NCBI RefSeq assembly: GCF_000316645.1
Contig: NC_019684.1
Coordinates: 1,488,001 to 1,552,000 of the forward strand
Origin: Nostoc sp. PCC 7524
Lineage (GTDB): Bacteria > Cyanobacteriota > Cyanobacteriia > Cyanobacteriales > Nostocaceae
DNA: 64,000 bases
Reading direction: 5' to 3'
Part shown: in pieces, positions 1 through 15,000 of the stretch
Position numbering within the stretch: position 1 is the first letter of the stretch
Layout: every line of letters starts with the position of its first letter
The notes under the pieces: generated by a model
Told to the model about the DNA's origin: nothing
The model's input: only the letters and a program-made list of their open reading frames with translations
Databases searched by the model: none
Program-made: the position numbers and the translations under genes

Positions 1-3000
1 TCTTCTCCTGTGCCAGTAACATCAATCGAGGGAGAGCTAAACACTGTGGCTTTCGGAGCGCGATAAGTTATGGCTTGTCCGTCGCTGAAGTTGTGATTAT
101 CAAGAGAGATAATAGTAGTATCGCTTCCGACATTAATATTATTGCCAGAGAATTTCTGGGCAGTGGCAGGGGGATTATCAGGGTCAATGAGTTTGATAGT
201 GGTGTCATTAATGTATCTCACCTCATAGGTCTTGCCACTGATTAAGCCACCGACGATGGCTTCATTGGCAGTGTAGATAACGCGATCGCCATCTTGGAGG
301 TTATGCCGTCCTGAAAAGTTAATCGTATCTCTGTCTACATCAATAACAGGATTGTCTTCAAAGTCAAGGGAGTTGAAGATTGTCCCTAGTTGGAAGGCTT
401 GATCACTGGATTTGATAATCCCATACTCACGTCCGTCTGTAAGACCTCCGACTGGTGTGGTTTGACTATTTTGGTTATAAGTAACGGTATCCCCTGTAAG
501 CAAACCATGATTATTAGCAAAGGTAATTGTATTGCTGCTGGAATTAACTCCTGTTGTGGCACTAAAACTACCGTCGGAGAAGGTAGGTGGATCTTGACCA
601 TGAACAGCATTCACCACAACCCCTAATCCAGCTTCTAAAATCGCGTTCGAGCCAATATCAGCACGAATGGTGGGGTTACTGGTTGCAGTAGCATTTAACG
701 TAGTAACGTCAACTGCACCACCAGAACTACTCTCAGAATCTGCATCTGCATCAGTTTGAGAGATGGCAGTTATTTGAATATTATTAGCTGATTGGATTGT
801 TCCTCCGGCGAAGGCACTCACAGTAGATGTGATGTTGGCAGCTACATTAGCAACCCCAACAGAAATCAAACCACCGCCCGCAGTTTTTGCCCCAGCAGCA
901 GCTTGATCCACGGCTGTAGCGTTAATGGTGACGTTACCCGCTTTACCATCAGCAGTAATGCCAGTTACGACCCCATCAATGAGGGCTTCTGTAATACTAT
1001 TAACCGTAGCTGTGGGATTGCTTGTACCCACTTTTAAGAGTAAACCCACACCGAGACTCTCTATTTCCGACTCTGCTTGGTTAGTAGCATTAGCATCAAC
1101 CTTGACTGCACCTTGTGCCGAGCGTACCGTTGCTCCTGATGCGATCGCAGCGCGAGTGGTGTTGTTCAGTGTGGTATCCACCGTATTAACCGCAATGTCA
1201 GCAGCAGAGAAGGTCTTACTAGAAGTGTTTGTGGTTCCGGAAATATCAGCCGTCGCCAACACATTAAGGTCGCCGTTGGTAAGAGTAATATCTGCGCCAG
1301 AACTTACTTCAGCTGCGGTTGTACGGGTGATATTAACAGTAGATTTGGTAGTTGAGATCGTAATTGCACCCCCCGCTCCGATTTCTGTGACTGGAGTAGC
1401 AGTGACCTGATCTTCGGCAAGGATATCTAGTTTATTAGCATCAACAGTGGAAGTTCCGGTTAAGTAGGCACGAGTTTCACCATCAAGGGTGACTTGGGAT
1501 TCCATCACCGTAACGCCAATAAGTCCTACAGATAAGCCTTTGATTTCGGGTTTGGCAGTGGTGGTAGAGTCGGCACTAACGATAATCTCGTTGTCTATTG
1601 CTGTTAAATTACTGCTATCAACATAAGCTTCAGTGGTGCCATTGATAATTGTTTCAGCACTTCCGCCAGCACCTGACCCACCAAAGCCAAGGGCAACTGC
1701 CCCAACTTCACTGAGGGTTTCTATGGTGGGAGTAGAGGTGGCGATTACGGAAATATCGCCCTCTGCCTCTGCGGTAACTGTGGAGTTAGTGATATGTGCA
1801 GTGACATTATTACCGATTTCGTTCTGTGCGAGGACAACTCCCGCCGAGAGACTAACGAAACTTCCAGATCCTGCAAAAGCAATGGTTTCTGAGTCTACTG
1901 TTGAAGTATCTTGAGCTTGAACTTTCACCTCGCCATTGGCGGTAACGGTGCTGTTTGCAATTGCTGCGGTAACGTGAGTAGTTAGAGTGTTAATAGCTTC
2001 GGTAACAGCCAACGCCCCTGCTCCGCCGGAGATAATGGAGATACTGACAGCAACACTTGCTGCTGCGGTTAAGGCGGTAATATTAGCAATTTCGTCGGCG
2101 GTAATTGTAATGTTACCGACAGAGGCAGTCAGTTCATCAGCATTCTGGATGTACGCTTCGACTTGGTTATTAATAGTATTAGTGGCAATTGCTGCACCCA
2201 CTGCAATAGAAGCACCTGCTAAACCAAAGGAAGCAGCTACCGCAGCAGATCCAGTATTAGCCGTAATCGTGGAGGTATCATCAGTGTTAATGGTGACACT
2301 ATCAACGCTAATTCCTTCAGTCCCATCACCATCAATATAAGCACCAATATTTGCAGCAATTTGGTTACTAGCACTTGCACCAGCCCCTGCTAAACCCACT
2401 CCCACCGTACCTCCAGCAATGGCTACAGACCCAGCCAGAACTAGAGCGTCAATCTCTTGATTGGCTACTGCGTCTATGGTTAGCGCATCTGCGTTGGTAA
2501 TACTGGAATCTTCGATGTATGCCTGTACCTGTCCTGTATTTTCTGTCCCGTCGCCAATTTTGTTAGTTGCTAGAGCAGCACCGATGGAAGCCCCGACTCC
2601 TGCGATTCCGCCAACAGCGAGAGAGAAAGCTGCACTGATGATGGTGGCATCAATGGTGGAGGTGCTATTAGCATCTAGGTCAACGTTCCCCGCACTTTCA
2701 ATTGTGCTGCTATCAATGTATGCGTTGGTATTAGCATGAATAATATTGGTTGCCTCAGCACCTGCACCACTAACCGCAATTCCAGCTAAACCTGCTAAAC
2801 CAGCCGCTAATGAGGCAGCACTGGAAGTTGCTGCGATAGATCCAGCCTGCACCGCCGCAATGGTGATGTCGCCCCCAGTGGTCTGCACTCCATTATCAGC
2901 ATTGAGGATTGCGGCTTCTACAGAGCTAGTAATGGTATTTTTGGCAAGGGAAACCCCGACGGACACAGAAACTCCAGCCTTTCCACCGATAGAGGCTGCC

Positions 3001-6000
3001 AGGGAAACAGCACCGGCGATCGCGTTAATCTCAGAAACGTCCTGAGCGGTGATAGAAATAGCATGAGCGCGAATTCCCTCAGTCACGCCACCGGCTGTGT
3101 CAATAGCGCGATCGCCCTCAATGGCAGAGGTGACATCCACATCAATCTCATTCTCAGCGAAAACACCAGAACCGCTTACGGCAACCCCGGCTTTCCCCCC
3201 GACTGCTACCCCGGCTGAACCAGCCAGAACGATAGAATTAATCGTTTGTGAACCAATGGCATTGAGGGATAAGTTACCTACGCTGTCAATGCTGGAATTT
3301 TTAATTGTCGCTCCTACTTCCGGTAAGATGCGATCGCTTCCACCTGGTGTAATGCCGATGAAGTTTCTGGCAACGGCAACTCCGATGGATACTCCAACAC
3401 CAGCACTACCACCTCCACCAATGGCGAGAGAAGCAGCAGCAATTGTAGATTGAATAGTTGAGTTACTAGCTGCACTGACTACGACATCCCCGGCACTGAT
3501 CACATCGCTACTGTCGATAGTGGCATTGGTGGTACTGAGGATCACATTCTCAGCCACTGCTCCAGCACCTGAGACAGCAACCCCGTTACCTCCGCCAATG
3601 CCAGCAGCCAGTGATGCTGCTGCGGAAATGGCGTTAATGTTGGTCTGAGTCACCTCTAGAGAATTACCGTTGCGATTGAGAATGTACGTTGTGCCATCAG
3701 GATCAACTACCGCCCAGCGTTGATTTTCTTCAAGGATTGTGACTTTGAGTTTGTCGATTAAGACCCAGTTGCTAGTATTGCCGTAGTTCTCATTACTGAG
3801 GTTAATGTTATTGCGATCGCTACCGACATAACGGTAAACTCGACCTTTCTGACCAGTCCCAGTGAAATCATCGGTGATTTTAACTGTATCCCCTTGCCGC
3901 AGATCTTGACTTTCTGCCTCATTTGTGGTGTATTTGGCTTCTGTGCCGACGGTATCGTTAAAGGAAAGAGTTTTTCCTTGAGAGGTAAAGAGGGAACGAA
4001 TCTTGGCTAGGATTGCCTGATCAGCTATGAGGTCTATGGTATCTTCCGCGATCGCGTTATCAGGGTTATCTTCATCCGCTTTTGCTACATCATCTAATTG
4101 GGCAAAACTCAACCCCGCATTACTCAATTCAGAAGTACTGGCGTTAAATACTGGTCGTCCCTGAGAGGTGGCACTAACGGTAACATCACCGCTTGTAGTC
4201 TCGAAACCATTATCAGCATTCTTAATCGAGGCTTCGACATCATTGGCAATCTCATTAAAGGCAAGGGAGAGTCCCACCGAAACCCCTACCCCTGTGTTTC
4301 CACCAACGGAGGCGGCTAGGGAAGCAGCCCCGGCAATTGCTTCAATGCTTGAAGCATCCGTAGCCGTGAGGCTGGAACTATCAACTTTGATACCTGTTGC
4401 ACCGTCACCATTTACCGTTGCTTTTACTACCGACTGAATAACATTCTCGGCGTAAACTCCTGCACCACTCACCGCAACCCCAGTATTTCCACCACCTGAA
4501 AGAGCAGCAGAAGCAGCAATCACAATGGCATCAATGGTTTGTTCTGCATCCGCATCCACTGTTAATGCACCAGAGGCATTAATACTGGTGTTGGTAATCG
4601 TGGCTTGTACCTGGGCTGCTGAATCACTGAGGTTAATCTGTTCCCAAACGCTAGTATCACCGTAGTTTTGAGTATCGAGATCAATACCTGCGCCATCGCT
4701 TAAGTCAGAGCCAAGATAGCGGTAAACGTCACCACTGCGAGGTCCATTAACAATCTTGACTCGCGTTCCTGTGGTGAGAGTAGTGGGATTTTGATCAGAG
4801 TTAATATCGGCAGATGTATCGTTATCTAGACCATAACCAATAAAGTTGCGTGCTACCGACACCCCAATGGAAACGGCAACCCCTGTACTTGCACCGATAC
4901 CCACCGCAGCCGAAGCAGCCCCGACAATGGCTGAAATTTCAGCATCACTGCTGGCATCGAGGTCAACCGCCCCAACCTGGTTAACAGCCGAGCCAAGGAC
5001 GCTATCTTCTAGATCAGCATTGGTTTTACTCAGGATGACATTCTGAGCAACTGCACCACCTCCAGACACAGCAACACCAGTCCCAGAGAGGGATACCCCT
5101 GCTGCTAAAGAAGCAGCAACGGAGACGGCTTCTATGGTGGCGGTGTCGGTGGCACTCACTTTCACATCCCCACCACTGGTTAAGAGAGTACCAACCCCTT
5201 TGATATATGCCTTGGTTTCATTATCAATTGTATTAAAGGCTAGGGAAAGACCAATTGCTGCGGAAACGGCACTACTAGAAGCCGATATGGAAGCCCCAAT
5301 AGAGACGGCTTGAGCATCGGCACTTACTTTTGATTGGTCACTGGCGGTAACGACGACATCTGTGCCTGTGGTGGTGACTGTGGTGGTATCACCCTCAATG
5401 AAGGCTTTAACTGCCGTTGCTACATAGTTAAATGTGAGGAGACCCGCAGCAGATACTGAGGTAGCACTACCACCACTCAGGGCTGCGGCAACGGTGGTGG
5501 CGTTAATGGTGGCGTTAATATTAGCGGTTGAGGTGGCAGAGACAGTAACGCCATTGGGGGCAGTGACTTGGGAGTTGCGGATATACGCTTGAACGTCTAA
5601 GGGTGTGCGGGTAATGATGTCGCTAAAGCCCATGCGGTTTTCGGCATAGGAGACTCCAATACCGACGGCTGTAGCACTATCTGATCCCAGGGTAACGCCT
5701 ACCGCGATCGCGCCAACTGTAGCGTCAATATCAGCACTATTTGTTGTGGTGACGGTAACTCTACCTGCTTTTACATTGGGACTGTTGGCAATGAAGGCAT
5801 TTGCTCCGCCTAAGATCACGTTAACTGCCGTTGCACCGCCTCCTGCCACACCAATTGACTTATCGGAGAGACTACCCGATAAGGCTACAGCAACAGCGCG
5901 GGAAGTAGCCTGAATGCTGGCTGCTTCATTCGCACTCACGACAATACTGCCGTTATTAGCCTGAACGGAAGTGGCATCAGTAATGAAGGATTGCAGGACA

Positions 6001-9000
6001 TTGCGAATCTCATTCCGGCTAACACTCAAACCCACAGAAACCGAAGTTCCAGACCCAACCCCCGCAGCCACGGCGATGGATGTGGCTTTTACTTCAGAAT
6101 TAATCTGAGATTCATCACTAGCACCAACAATAATGTCCCCATTCCCTGCAATTAATGACTTTGTACCATTCCCATCAAGGGACGCTGCAACGAAGGTACT
6201 GAGTTTATTGAGGGAAACAATCGCTCCCACTGAAATAGCTTTATTGTCGCCAAAGCTGGCTGCAATAGTTGTAGCCGCATTTTCAACGCTGGCATTGATA
6301 TTGGCATTGAGGGTTGCTGTGGCACTGATGCCCCCCGCAGCGTTAATGCTGGTGTTATCGGTATAAGCCTTAACCGTTGCTGGCTGTTCATTGGCAATAT
6401 CAGTACCAAAGAGGGTATCAATGCTATTGAAAAGGATATTCTGAGAAGCAATGCCGATGGTGTTGAAGGACAGAACTACCCCAACTGAAGTTCCGTTAGA
6501 CTTGATGATGCTGTTGACGGTGGCATCAATATCGGAAGTGTTCTCTGCATTGAGGATCACATCGCCATTACTCGTTGTATCGACAGAGCTATTGGTGATG
6601 TAGGCATCAGCACCACTTAGAACTAGGTTAGTGACAATCACGCCGTTAATCGCTAGGGAAGTTCCACCACCAAAGGTACTGCCCCCACTAGAGGTAACGG
6701 TACTTTCATCCTGGGCGAAAATCGTGGCGGTTTCTAAGGCATCAAGCTGCACGTTACCAGCGACATCAACATCGGAGTTGTCTATATAGCTGTCTACATC
6801 ACTGCGGACATCATTGCGGACAACCAGACCGCCAAAGGAGGAGGAGTCAGAGTTGGTAAGATTAAAGCTAACCCCTGGAATGGTTTGTCGTAGGTCAACG
6901 GTGGATAGTTCGCGCCAGCGTGAGGTATTGCTAAAGTCCTCGCTGCTAAGATCCAGGGTGACGGTATCAATAAGTTTCCAGAGAATATCGTTGGCAAAGT
7001 CAATGGTAGAGAGGTCAAGATTTTTTTGGCTGATAGTGCCGAGATATTCATAAACTTCGCCAACTTGAGAATCACCGTTGTTGGCTTTGACTTTGATGCG
7101 ATCGCCTAACTCGATAGCAGCTACAGTGCCATCGGTACTGAGATAGTCAACCTCATCATCTGCGTAGAGTTCATCCGCAATAAATTGATAGACTCCGCCT
7201 GGGGTAAAACTCACTTCTTTCCAGAGGGCGGTATTATTGTAGTTATTTGCACCGAGATTATCTAAGTCTGGGGTAGTCAGGGGTGAAGTGCCGATGTACT
7301 CAAAAACTTGCCCTTGAGTTGCCGTACCGTCAGCAAGATTAAAATCAATTTTGATGCGATCGCCTGCAACAACTTCTGCTGGATCACTGGTGGAACTATT
7401 GTAATCCACATCATCAATGCGAACCTGATCGCTAAAGCCTACTTCTTGCGTCCCTGAGCGGTCAGTAAATTGGTATTCTCCTGCCAACTTATCAACGAAT
7501 TGGGTCAGCAAACTCAGCCCACCATCGTTGGTGGTAGAGGAAATAGCAGCTAACTTACTATTGCTGATAATACTCGCATTATCTTCAGCCAGGATGGTGA
7601 GATTCCCATTCTTGGCATCAATATCATTTTGAACCCCTGTAGTGTCTGTGGTGTCGATAAAGGCATGAGCCTGACTATTAACCAAATTCTGACTAATGAC
7701 CACACCAACGGCCAAACTATCTGCGCCATTTCCTACCCCAAAGGAGTAAGCTGCTGTCTCGGTTTCGTTTGTTACTGTTGCATTCACGCTGGCAGTGGAG
7801 ATGGCTGATAGATGAATTCCACCCGCCGAGTCTATATCCGTATCGCGGATATAAGCTTGAACCAAAGCCGGATTCTGATTGCCAAAGGCATTAGAAATGA
7901 GGGGATCACCAAGAATTGTGTCAATGGCATTAAACAGCCAATTTTGAGAGTCCCAACCAATTTGGTTAAATGCTAAGGTCACGCCCACACCCTTCGCTCC
8001 TGCATTGGTCGCGCTCAAGGTTTTGGCATCAACTGTTGAGGTATTGTTCGCATCAACGGTAACATCACCTGTCGTAGTGGTAACATCACTGTCTTGAATA
8101 AAGGCTTGGGCAGAACTTAATACCCCGTTGGTGGCAATGACTCCATTTACCGCCAGAGAATCACCTTGACCTGTGAAACTGCTACCCCCAGAAGATATTG
8201 CTGTACTGTCTGCTGTTGCCTGAATGGTGGCATTTTCAATCGCATCAATATCTATACTGGCAGCCGTCACAGTGATGCGCTCAATGCGAGCTTCCACATT
8301 ACTCCGCAGGTCGTTGAGGACTACCAGACCCCCGACTGTAGCAGAGTTAGATTCATCAAAATTAATTCCCCCTGGGAACAGTTGGGTTTCTAGGACTTGC
8401 TTCCAGAAGCCAGCATCAGTATAGTTTTGGGTACTGAGGTCGAGGTTTTCCCCAGCTTCATTTGTCCCCATGAACTGATACACACTGCCCGGTTTGCCTA
8501 AATTACTGTCATAGCTATCAGACAACCGTACCCGCTCACCAAATTTAATATCAACCGTGCCTTCGTCGGTGCTAAAGTCAGCAGGGACAAAATCATTAAC
8601 AGTTTCACTCGCAACACCAATGCCACCGTCGTTAGTGGTGACGGAGGAAGCAACAATCTTGGTATTGGCGTAAATCCCAGCATTGTCCTCAGCCTTAACG
8701 ATTACAGTCCCCCCAACAATTACTTCATCAGCATCTGCTCCCAGGACAGGCTGGTCTGCCGTTGTTTCAATGTAGGCTTTCGCGCCACTGTTTACCTTAT
8801 TCATGGCGATGAGTCCGCCGAAGGCTTTACTGGAGGCATTAAAGAGGGCTGAACCTGCTGATTTAGTGGCGTTACTGGCGGTGGCATTCAGTTGAGCAGA
8901 ATTGTCAGCCGTGACTGCTAAATCACCAGCAATATCTAGAAAACTGTTTTTGATAAAGGCTTTCGCTTCAGAAGGGTTTTCACCTCCTAACGCACCAGAA

Positions 9001-12000
9001 ATGAACGGATCGCCGAGAAGTGCCTCTACAGTGTTAAACAGAACATTCTGAGATTTCCAACCCAGGGTATTGAAGGCAAGGGTGATTCCAATACCTTTGT
9101 CCCCAGAGTCGGTGGTGGAGAGGAGGGTAGCATTAATGGCGGAGGTGTTTTGGGCATCAACCGTTAAGTCGCCAGTTGTTCCGGTATTGGTGGTTGTGAT
9201 CTCGCTGTCAAGGATGTAGGCATTTGCCTGACTTTGTACAAGATTAGTGACGATATTGCCATTAACGGCAATTACCTTGCCTTCCCCTAATTCTTTAAAG
9301 GCACTACCACCAGAAGCGGTGACGTTGCTATCGGCGGAGGCGAGGATGGTAGCATTTTCGATGGCTTGAACTTTTACTTCCCCCGCATTGATAGTTGTTC
9401 CTTTGATGTAAGCCTCAACATCAGTGCGTACATCATTAACAACTACCAAAATGCCGTAGGCGCGGGCATCTGAGGCAGTCAGGTTGCCAAAGTTGGGGTA
9501 GCTATCATTAATATCGTCAGCCCCTCCGGTGATCTTTTGCCAACGGTTGGTATTGGTGTAGTCCTCTTTCCCTAAGTCAATTGGGGTTGGAGATGATTCC
9601 TGACCCACATATTTGTAAACTGCCCCTGGATCACCGTAGTCTTCGCCATTGGGTCCTTGGTAGTTAGCGCCGAGACGAACGCGATCGCCCACGAAAAGGG
9701 GTTTGGTTTGTCGTTGCCAGAGGTTGATATCACCGTAGTTTTGCTGAGATAGGTCTACAGGGCTATTGACATCAACACCAATATACTCATAAATCTCACC
9801 ACTGCTACCGCCATTAATATCTTCTTGCAGTTTGACTCGGAATCCTTGTTTGAGAGCATCAACTAAGGTTTCAGTGTTGGAAATGGTACGATCAAAGCCT
9901 GTATTTGTTAAGGCGTTAAATAATGCTGTATCTGAAGAGGAATTGAGTAAATTAATTTCACCAGATGCGGTAGTGTAGGAATATCCATCAGGTAAGAGGT
10001 TGCCAAGGAGCGTGACTACATCGCTGAGGGTGTTAGTGGTAATTGCTTGGGTAGCAACTTTAGTATTGGCATCAATCTGAGCTTCATCTCGTGCTGCAAT
10101 GATGATTGTTCCATCAACTTCAACGATGTCACCACTTTCAGAGTTATCAATGTAGGCTTTCGCCTCACTCTTAACGCGGTTACTCGCTAGAGTCCCACTG
10201 GCACTCATGCCGTTTTTACCATGTTTGGCATTAATTAAGAAGCTGTTGGTGGTGTTTGATACCTGCTCATTACCGATTGTGGCATTGAGAATAGCACTAG
10301 CATCAGAGGTGACACTAAGATTTCTGGCTGCGTCTACTGCTGAATTGAGGATGAAGGCGCGAGCGCCATCTTGTTTGTCTTCGACTAGTCCTGTGAGTAA
10401 GGTATCTCCGAGTAAAGCATCTAGTGCTTGGAAGAGAATGTTGCTGGCATCCCAACCAACGGTATTAATAGCAACAACAACGCCGATAGATTGGCTGGCT
10501 TTGGATTGGGTAAGGGATGTGGCATCGAGACTCGCAACGTTTTGGGCATCGACCACTACATCACCTGTGTTGAGGGTGGTGATTTCACTATCTTCAATGT
10601 AGGCGATCGCCTGACCCTGAAGTTGGTTGGTGGTAATTAAACCTCCGATTGCTTCATTATTGGCTTGGGTAATACTTTGATCAAAGGCAGTCATGGTGGC
10701 AGCTTCAACTGCGCTGACTTCAATGGCGTTGACTTTACGCCAGAGATTGCGATCGCGATAGTCTTCAGTGGTTAAATTAATTGCCTCAAGGCGCTCTTCA
10801 CCCACATACTCATAAATTTCCCCAGCCTTGGCTGCACCAATATCAGTTGTCAGTTTAACCCTAGTTCCTACCTTTAGCTCATTCGCTGTCTCACTACTGA
10901 GCAAGTCAGCCACAATATTACCTGCTGCATCAACATCCGCATTGTCGATGTAACTTACCACCTGCCCCTGGACATCATTACGAATCACAGCCCCGTAGTA
11001 GCTCTTACCTGTGCCGATGCTTTTGCCAAAAGCTTTAACTGCTGCTTCAGCGACCTTGGAGGGAATGAGGTTATCGTCGTTAACAACTTTCCACCGCTCG
11101 AAGTTACTGAAATCTTCACTCTCTAAATTAACACTACTCTCATCTGCTCCCATAAACGTAAAGAGTTGACCTACGGTTTCTTGGGTTGGGTCAACTGCAT
11201 TATCAGGTAAGCCATAGTCAGAAGCTACAAATACTTTATCGCCGAAAACCAGATCCTGAGTTCCAGACTTAGTAGTGTATTGGTACTCAGACTTGAGATT
11301 ATTCACCAAGTCATTGAGTAGGTTAGCCCCTAACTGATTCGTCTTGGTTGCTGTGTTGCCTAAAGAAGTGAAGGCATCCATCCCCGAAGCATCATCTGCC
11401 AGAACACTGACACTACCTTCTGCTTGAATTGTGCCTTGCTCGGCGGTAAATTCAATAAAGGACTTGGCGAGTCCACTGACTTTATTGCTGGCCAAAATTC
11501 CGCTACCACTCATGCCATTAGCACCATAGAAGGCTGCTGCTTTGGCTGTGGCATCATTACTCACTGTGGCATTGAGTTGTGCGGTGGCATCTGCTGTAAC
11601 GATAATATCCCCCGCCGAGTCAACATTAGTGTCTCGAATGTAAGCCTGGGCGCGAGCCGGAATCTCGTTACCGAAGGGGGATTTGACTTCAATCCAGTGA
11701 GCGCGATCGCTGTAATCTTCGCTATTGAGATTGACGTTGGTGCGATCGCCGATTGCTTGATATACTTCCCCTGTTATTAGCTTCACCCAATCCCCATCAT
11801 TGAGATTAACGGGTTCAGATATGCCATCATTCAGGTCATAATCAACCAGTAACCCTTCAAGTTCATCAGTTAATTCTGAGAGACCAAGGAGAGAATCAAG
11901 GGTATTGAAGAGAAGGTTGCGGGAGTCATAGCCCATGCTGTTGAAAGCCAACAAAACACCCACTGCATCAGCCCCAGATGTCGTGGCAGCCAGGGTTTGG

Positions 12001-15000
12001 GCATCCATTTGAGAGTTGTTAACAGCATCAATAATGACATTACCCCCATTCTTGGTCGTAACCTCAGCATTATCAATATAGGCATCGGCTTTAGTCAGCA
12101 GGACATTGGTGGCGATGATGCCGTTGTAAGCTTGGGACTTTCCTCTCCCAAAGATATCGCCCCCAGAAGATTCCACAGTAGTGTCAGCAATGGTTTCCAT
12201 GAGGGCATTCTCAGTGGCTGAAACCTTGATATCTCCATCGGCTTCAACCACTGTATTCTTAATGGCTGCTTCTACGGTGCTATCCAGTTCAGTGAAAACT
12301 ACCACACCCCCGACTGCTTGGGAGTCCGAAGGAGTAAAGTTGTTTCCTTGGGGAATAAGTTGGGTTTCTAAGACTTCTTTCCAGTAGTCAGTATTGCTGA
12401 AGTCTTCGGTAGTGAGATTGCGAGTGTCTGCTGGATTTCCACCTTTACCCATATATTCATACACACTGCCAGCATTACCCCCGGCTGTGTGATTATTGGC
12501 AAGACGAATGCGATCGCCGTATTCTAGATTCCGTTGCCCTTCGCTGCTTACAAAGTCCACAGTTAGAGCGTCACTAATCTGCTCATCAAGGACACTAGCT
12601 CCCCCATCGTTGGTGGTGATTGAGGATGAAACTAATTTGACATTGGAGTAAAGCTCTACGTTATCAACGGCGGAAACGAGGATATTGTCACCTGCATCAA
12701 CACTAGGAGTATTGGGGTCAAAGGTTAAATCTTCGTTGTTAATGAGGGCAGTGGCTGAACTCTTAACTTTGTTACTGGCTACAATACCGCCAGCAGCTTT
12801 ACCGCCAGCATCGAAGAGGGCTGAGGCTGCCGAACTAGCAGCATTGCTAACGGTAGCATTCATCTTGGCAGCGTTATCCGCTAAAACATTAACCTCTCCT
12901 CCTATATCCAAGGAAACGTTGGTAATTGTTGCGGTTGCATTTGCGCCAGTATCTAAGCCAAAGATATCGGAAACAAGGGGATCGCCAATCGAAGCTTCTA
13001 CCGTTCCTAGCAGGACTCCACTCGCTTCCCAACCCAGTGTATTTAAGGCGACGACAGCACCAAAGGCGGTGTCTCCTGAGAGGGTAGCAGCATTAATGGT
13101 GGCATCCACACCGGAGGTATTCATCGCTGCAACGGTAATATCTCCAGTTGTGGTTACTGACCCTCCAGAGACGGCTGCATCGGCTTGGGCTTGAACAATA
13201 TTCGTGGCAATTAAACCATTAGCTGCAAAAACCTTACCTTCTCCTAGCTCTTTGAAGGCACTCCCTCCTGATGCTGAGATAGAGCTTTCCATAAATGCTT
13301 GGAGTTTGGCATTCTCCACCGCTTTGACGATGACTTCGCTAGCGTTCACCGTTGTATTTCTAATGGTGGCATCCACATCACTACGAACATCGTTGAGTAC
13401 CACCAAACCGCCGTAAGCGCGAGCATCGGAGGCACTCAAGTTACCAATGTTTAGCCCCAAATCTTCAACGCCAAGATTGACTTTTTCCCAGCGAGAACTG
13501 TTGAAGTTTTCCTGACTTAAATCAATTGATTCTCCAGATGTTCCACCCTGGAATTCGTAAACACTGCCCTCTGCGAGACGAACGCGATCGCCTACTAGCA
13601 GGTTTTTAGTATTAGGATCAGCATCTTCACCCACAGTGACAGAACCTGATGCTGTGGTGTATTTATAGTCGTTTGCACCCAGAGCAACCGCCACATCAAC
13701 CAAAGCATTAAGATTATTCGTAGCGATCGCATCTACCGCCAAGCGGCTATCCGCAACAATTCCAGCTTTATCTTGGGCATAGACTTCAACTGTGCCACCA
13801 ACTGTAACGGTGCGAGAACCAGTGTAATCGTTAGAGTAGTCAATCCAAGCTTGAGCTTCACTACTTACCTTGTTACTGGCGAGCATTCCCCCGGCTGCCA
13901 TCGCTTTTTTACCATAGGCAGTGTTGATCAAGAAAGAATTGGTAGGGGTAGAGGCTTGTTCATTGCCCGTTGTCGCCTTCATGATCGCACTAGAATCTGC
14001 TAGAACGTGCAAGTCGCCGTCAGCAGTAACGGTGGAATCTTGAATGTAAGCATAAGCTCTTGCTGGATCTTCCCCAGTTAGTAGCTCTCTCCCCAGCAAG
14101 GAATCTATGGCTTGGAAGAGAACATTGGAAGCTTCCCAACCTAATGTGTTGAAGGAAACGACAACCCCGACTGATTCCTCACCCTTAGATCTGGTTAAAG
14201 AAGTTGCTTCTAGGGCAGAAACGTTAGTAGCTTCAACTCGTACTTCCCCGTCACCACCTGCTTGCTGAATACTGCTGTTGGTAATATAGGCATCAGCACT
14301 ACTGCGAAGCTGATTATTGGTCAGCACTCCCCCTTTACTATTGGAGACGGAGCTTATAACACTGGTATCAATGGCTCTCAGGGAGACTGATTCAAGGGCA
14401 TTGATGACGACATTTGCCAGTCCACTATTAACATCGTTTGGCGTTGCCAGAACGGCATGATCAAGGTAGGCTACAACATCACTATCAATGTCATTGCGGG
14501 CAACTACGCCATAGAAGCTTTTCGCTTTTCCAGGATCGAGCTTGTTATCTTTGAGAATAGCGGTGGAGATTGAGGAGGGGATGACATTGTTCTCGCTCAG
14601 TTCTTTCCAAAACTCAAAATTGTTGTAGTCTTCGGTAGCGAGATTGCGATTGTCCTCTGTGCTTCCCCCTGCTCCCATGTATTGATAGACTGTACCTGCC
14701 TTACCTGCAATTAAACGCCAGTTCCCATCAGTGAAATCAACATCGGTATTAAAGTCCACTTTACCCAGCAAGCTAGTGCCGTTGATGTCGGTATTTCCCA
14801 AGTATTCGTAAATTTGCCCTTCCTTCCCATTCCCCACGTCGGAGGAGAGTTCGATCCAATCCCCTTGGGTAATGACACTGGGGGCGTTCTTAGTGGTAGC
14901 GTCAACATCATCAAGGCGAACTTTGTCGCCAAATCTTAAACCTTGTGTGCCTGAGTTGCTGGTGTATTGGTAATCCCCGGTCAAGGTATTGAAGAGATCA